Assembly (NCBI RefSeq): GCF_001700315.1
Contig: NZ_MASJ01000008.1
Span: forward strand, 1 to 64,000
DNA from: Caryophanon tenue
Lineage (GTDB): Bacteria; Bacillota; Bacilli; Bacillales_A; Planococcaceae
Direction: 5' to 3'
DNA length: 64,000 nt
This document shows positions 63,234 to 64,000 of this stretch, piece after piece. Each line of letters begins with the position of its first letter. The stretch's first letter is position 1. Under the pieces are notes generated by a model. The model ran no database searches. It worked only from the letters and a program-made list of their open reading frames with translations, and was not told the origin of the DNA. Position numbers and translations under genes: made by a program.

Positions 63234-64000
63234 ACGCTGTTTTGTGACGAGGATACCCAATTAAAATAGCAATAACGCCACAAATCGCGATGAGTACAGG
63301 GTAAAAGGAATATTGAAGCATTAGTATCGGTGAAATACCAGCGACACCAGCCGCAACTAAAAATTGCGCACCGTATGGAATGAGTCCTTGTACTGCACAT
63401 GAGAAAATATCGATAATACTTGCTGATTTGCGTGGTTCAATGTCATATTGTGTTGCGATATTCTTCACAAGAGGTCCTGCAATTAAAATCGCAATCGTAT
63501 TATTAGCCGTTGATAAATCCGTCACACTCACAAGACCTGCCATCGCAAATTCAGCGTCTTTTTTTGTTTTAATGTTACGTGTTGTGATGTATAGAATATA
63601 GTCGATACCGCCATTATGTTTAATTAATTTAACCATACCGGCAATAAGCATCGCTAAAAATGCCATTTCATACATATTCGCCATACCCGTAGCGATCGAT
63701 TGAACAATATCCATACCCGCATAGCTACCATCTACTAAGCCGACAAGCGCCGCAAGTCCAATACCACACGCTAAGACGATAAATACATTAAAGCCAATAA
63801 TGGCGAAAAGAATAACAAATAAATAAGGAATCATTTTCACCCAATCAAAGTCTCCAACGGTAATAACCGCTGTTTGTCCTGCTGTTAGCACCGCCAAAAT
63901 TATGCATGTTACGATGGCAGCCGGTAAAACAATCCAAAAGTTCACTTTAAATTTGTCTTTCATTTCTGCCCCTTGTGTACGTGTGGCCGTTATCGTTGTA
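63232..64000 (-). CDS. NhaC-family sodium/proton antiporter, C-terminal part
   Basis: The minus-strand frame runs off the window end; codons before the Met at 63963 stay open (...TATRTQGAE). The visible 255 residues hold about six helices with the NhaC-type segments LAMLIAGMVKLIKHNGG, SVTDLSTANNTIAILIAGP and ASIIDIFSCAVQGLIPYGAQ. Family members of about 440-460 residues exchange sodium or amino-acid pairs (malate/lactate, arginine/ornithine) for protons. The Met at 63963 lies in a loop and should not be taken as the start. Confidence 0.8.
   Translation of the reverse strand, partial: TTITATRTQGAEMKDKFKVNFWIVLPAAIVTCIILAVLTAGQTAVITVGDFDWVKMIPYLFVILFAIIGFNVFIVLACGIGLAALVGLVDGSYAGMDIVQSIATGMANMYEMAFLAMLIAGMVKLIKHNGGIDYILYITTRNIKTKKDAEFAMAGLVSVTDLSTANNTIAILIAGPLVKNIATQYDIEPRKSASIIDIFSCAVQGLIPYGAQFLVAAGVAGISPILMLQYSFYPVLIAICGVIAILIGYPRHKTA

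Overview
The window looks like a chromosomal segment of a low-GC, Gram-positive member of the Bacillales, most plausibly the Lysinibacillus/Solibacillus/Kurthia/Caryophanon group. The evidence is Bacillus-type AGGAGG ribosome-binding sites, a T-box leader, an S-layer-homology surface protein, FloT/NfeD, TcyP, a YkhA-type thioesterase and an RsbK/RsbM/RsbY-like module. The family assignment is inference; no rRNA or tRNA gene was seen.

Layout. 0-8 kb: KynB-like formamidase, then a stress-signalling trio (CHASE3/GAF hybrid histidine kinase, CheR-type methyltransferase, convergent REC-PP2C phosphatase), then an in-frame DUF1722-pyroglutamyl-peptidase fusion. 8-12.5 kb: a canonical T-box leader with no tRNA-synthetase or amino-acid gene behind it, a TPR protein, and a run of small genes resembling immunity proteins of polymorphic toxins (DUF4279, CPCC). 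12.6-17.1 kb: 5-oxoprolinase genes pxpA and pxpBC with a YcsG-like transporter broken by a stop codon and a frameshifted aquaporin. 17.3-29.7 kb: a complete aromatic meta-cleavage pathway in divergent operons (flavin monooxygenase and reductase, extradiol dioxygenase, C-C hydrolase, hydratase, aldolase, acylating acetaldehyde dehydrogenase), with a V4R/PucR activator, MFS carrier, AbrB-type membrane protein and an FAD synthetase. A three-repeat CRISPR array without cas genes lies inside this region at 23.8 kb.

30-36.5 kb: flotillin/NfeD pair, two MFS exporters, a stand-alone BRCT protein and a thioesterase. 36.6-42.4 kb: a short leader-terminator element, then a GntR-led operon with iron alcohol dehydrogenase, ThDP enzyme, BASS transporter and NAD-dependent epimerase of unknown substrate. 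42.4-47 kb: DhaK-DhaL dihydroxyacetone kinase and a 7TMR-DISM diguanylate cyclase. 47.4-53.6 kb: a 2062-residue secreted protein with NEAT-like domains and three C-terminal SLH motifs behind a good Fur-box match, which suggests an iron-regulated, wall-attached haem-binding protein.

53.7-64 kb: LysE exporter, TcyP cystine carrier, a HelD-like helicase split by an in-frame TGA, tandem-HTH MerR and TetR regulators, an MFS drug exporter split by an in-frame TAG, a sucrose-phosphate-synthase/phosphatase-like pair and the 3' part of an NhaC-type antiporter.

Three patterns cut across the window. Four genes each carry one disabling lesion (TAA, TGA, TAG, one frameshift). A hairpin repeat (AGTG-TAGGAGAAA arms) occurs four times between genes. 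Pyroglutamate release (Pcp) and consumption (PxpABC) are encoded about 8 kb apart. The strongest candidates for new biology are the Fur-box NEAT/SLH giant, the orphan T-box, the aromatic island with its own FAD synthetase, the SPS/SPP-like pair and the GntR/ThDP/BASS operon.
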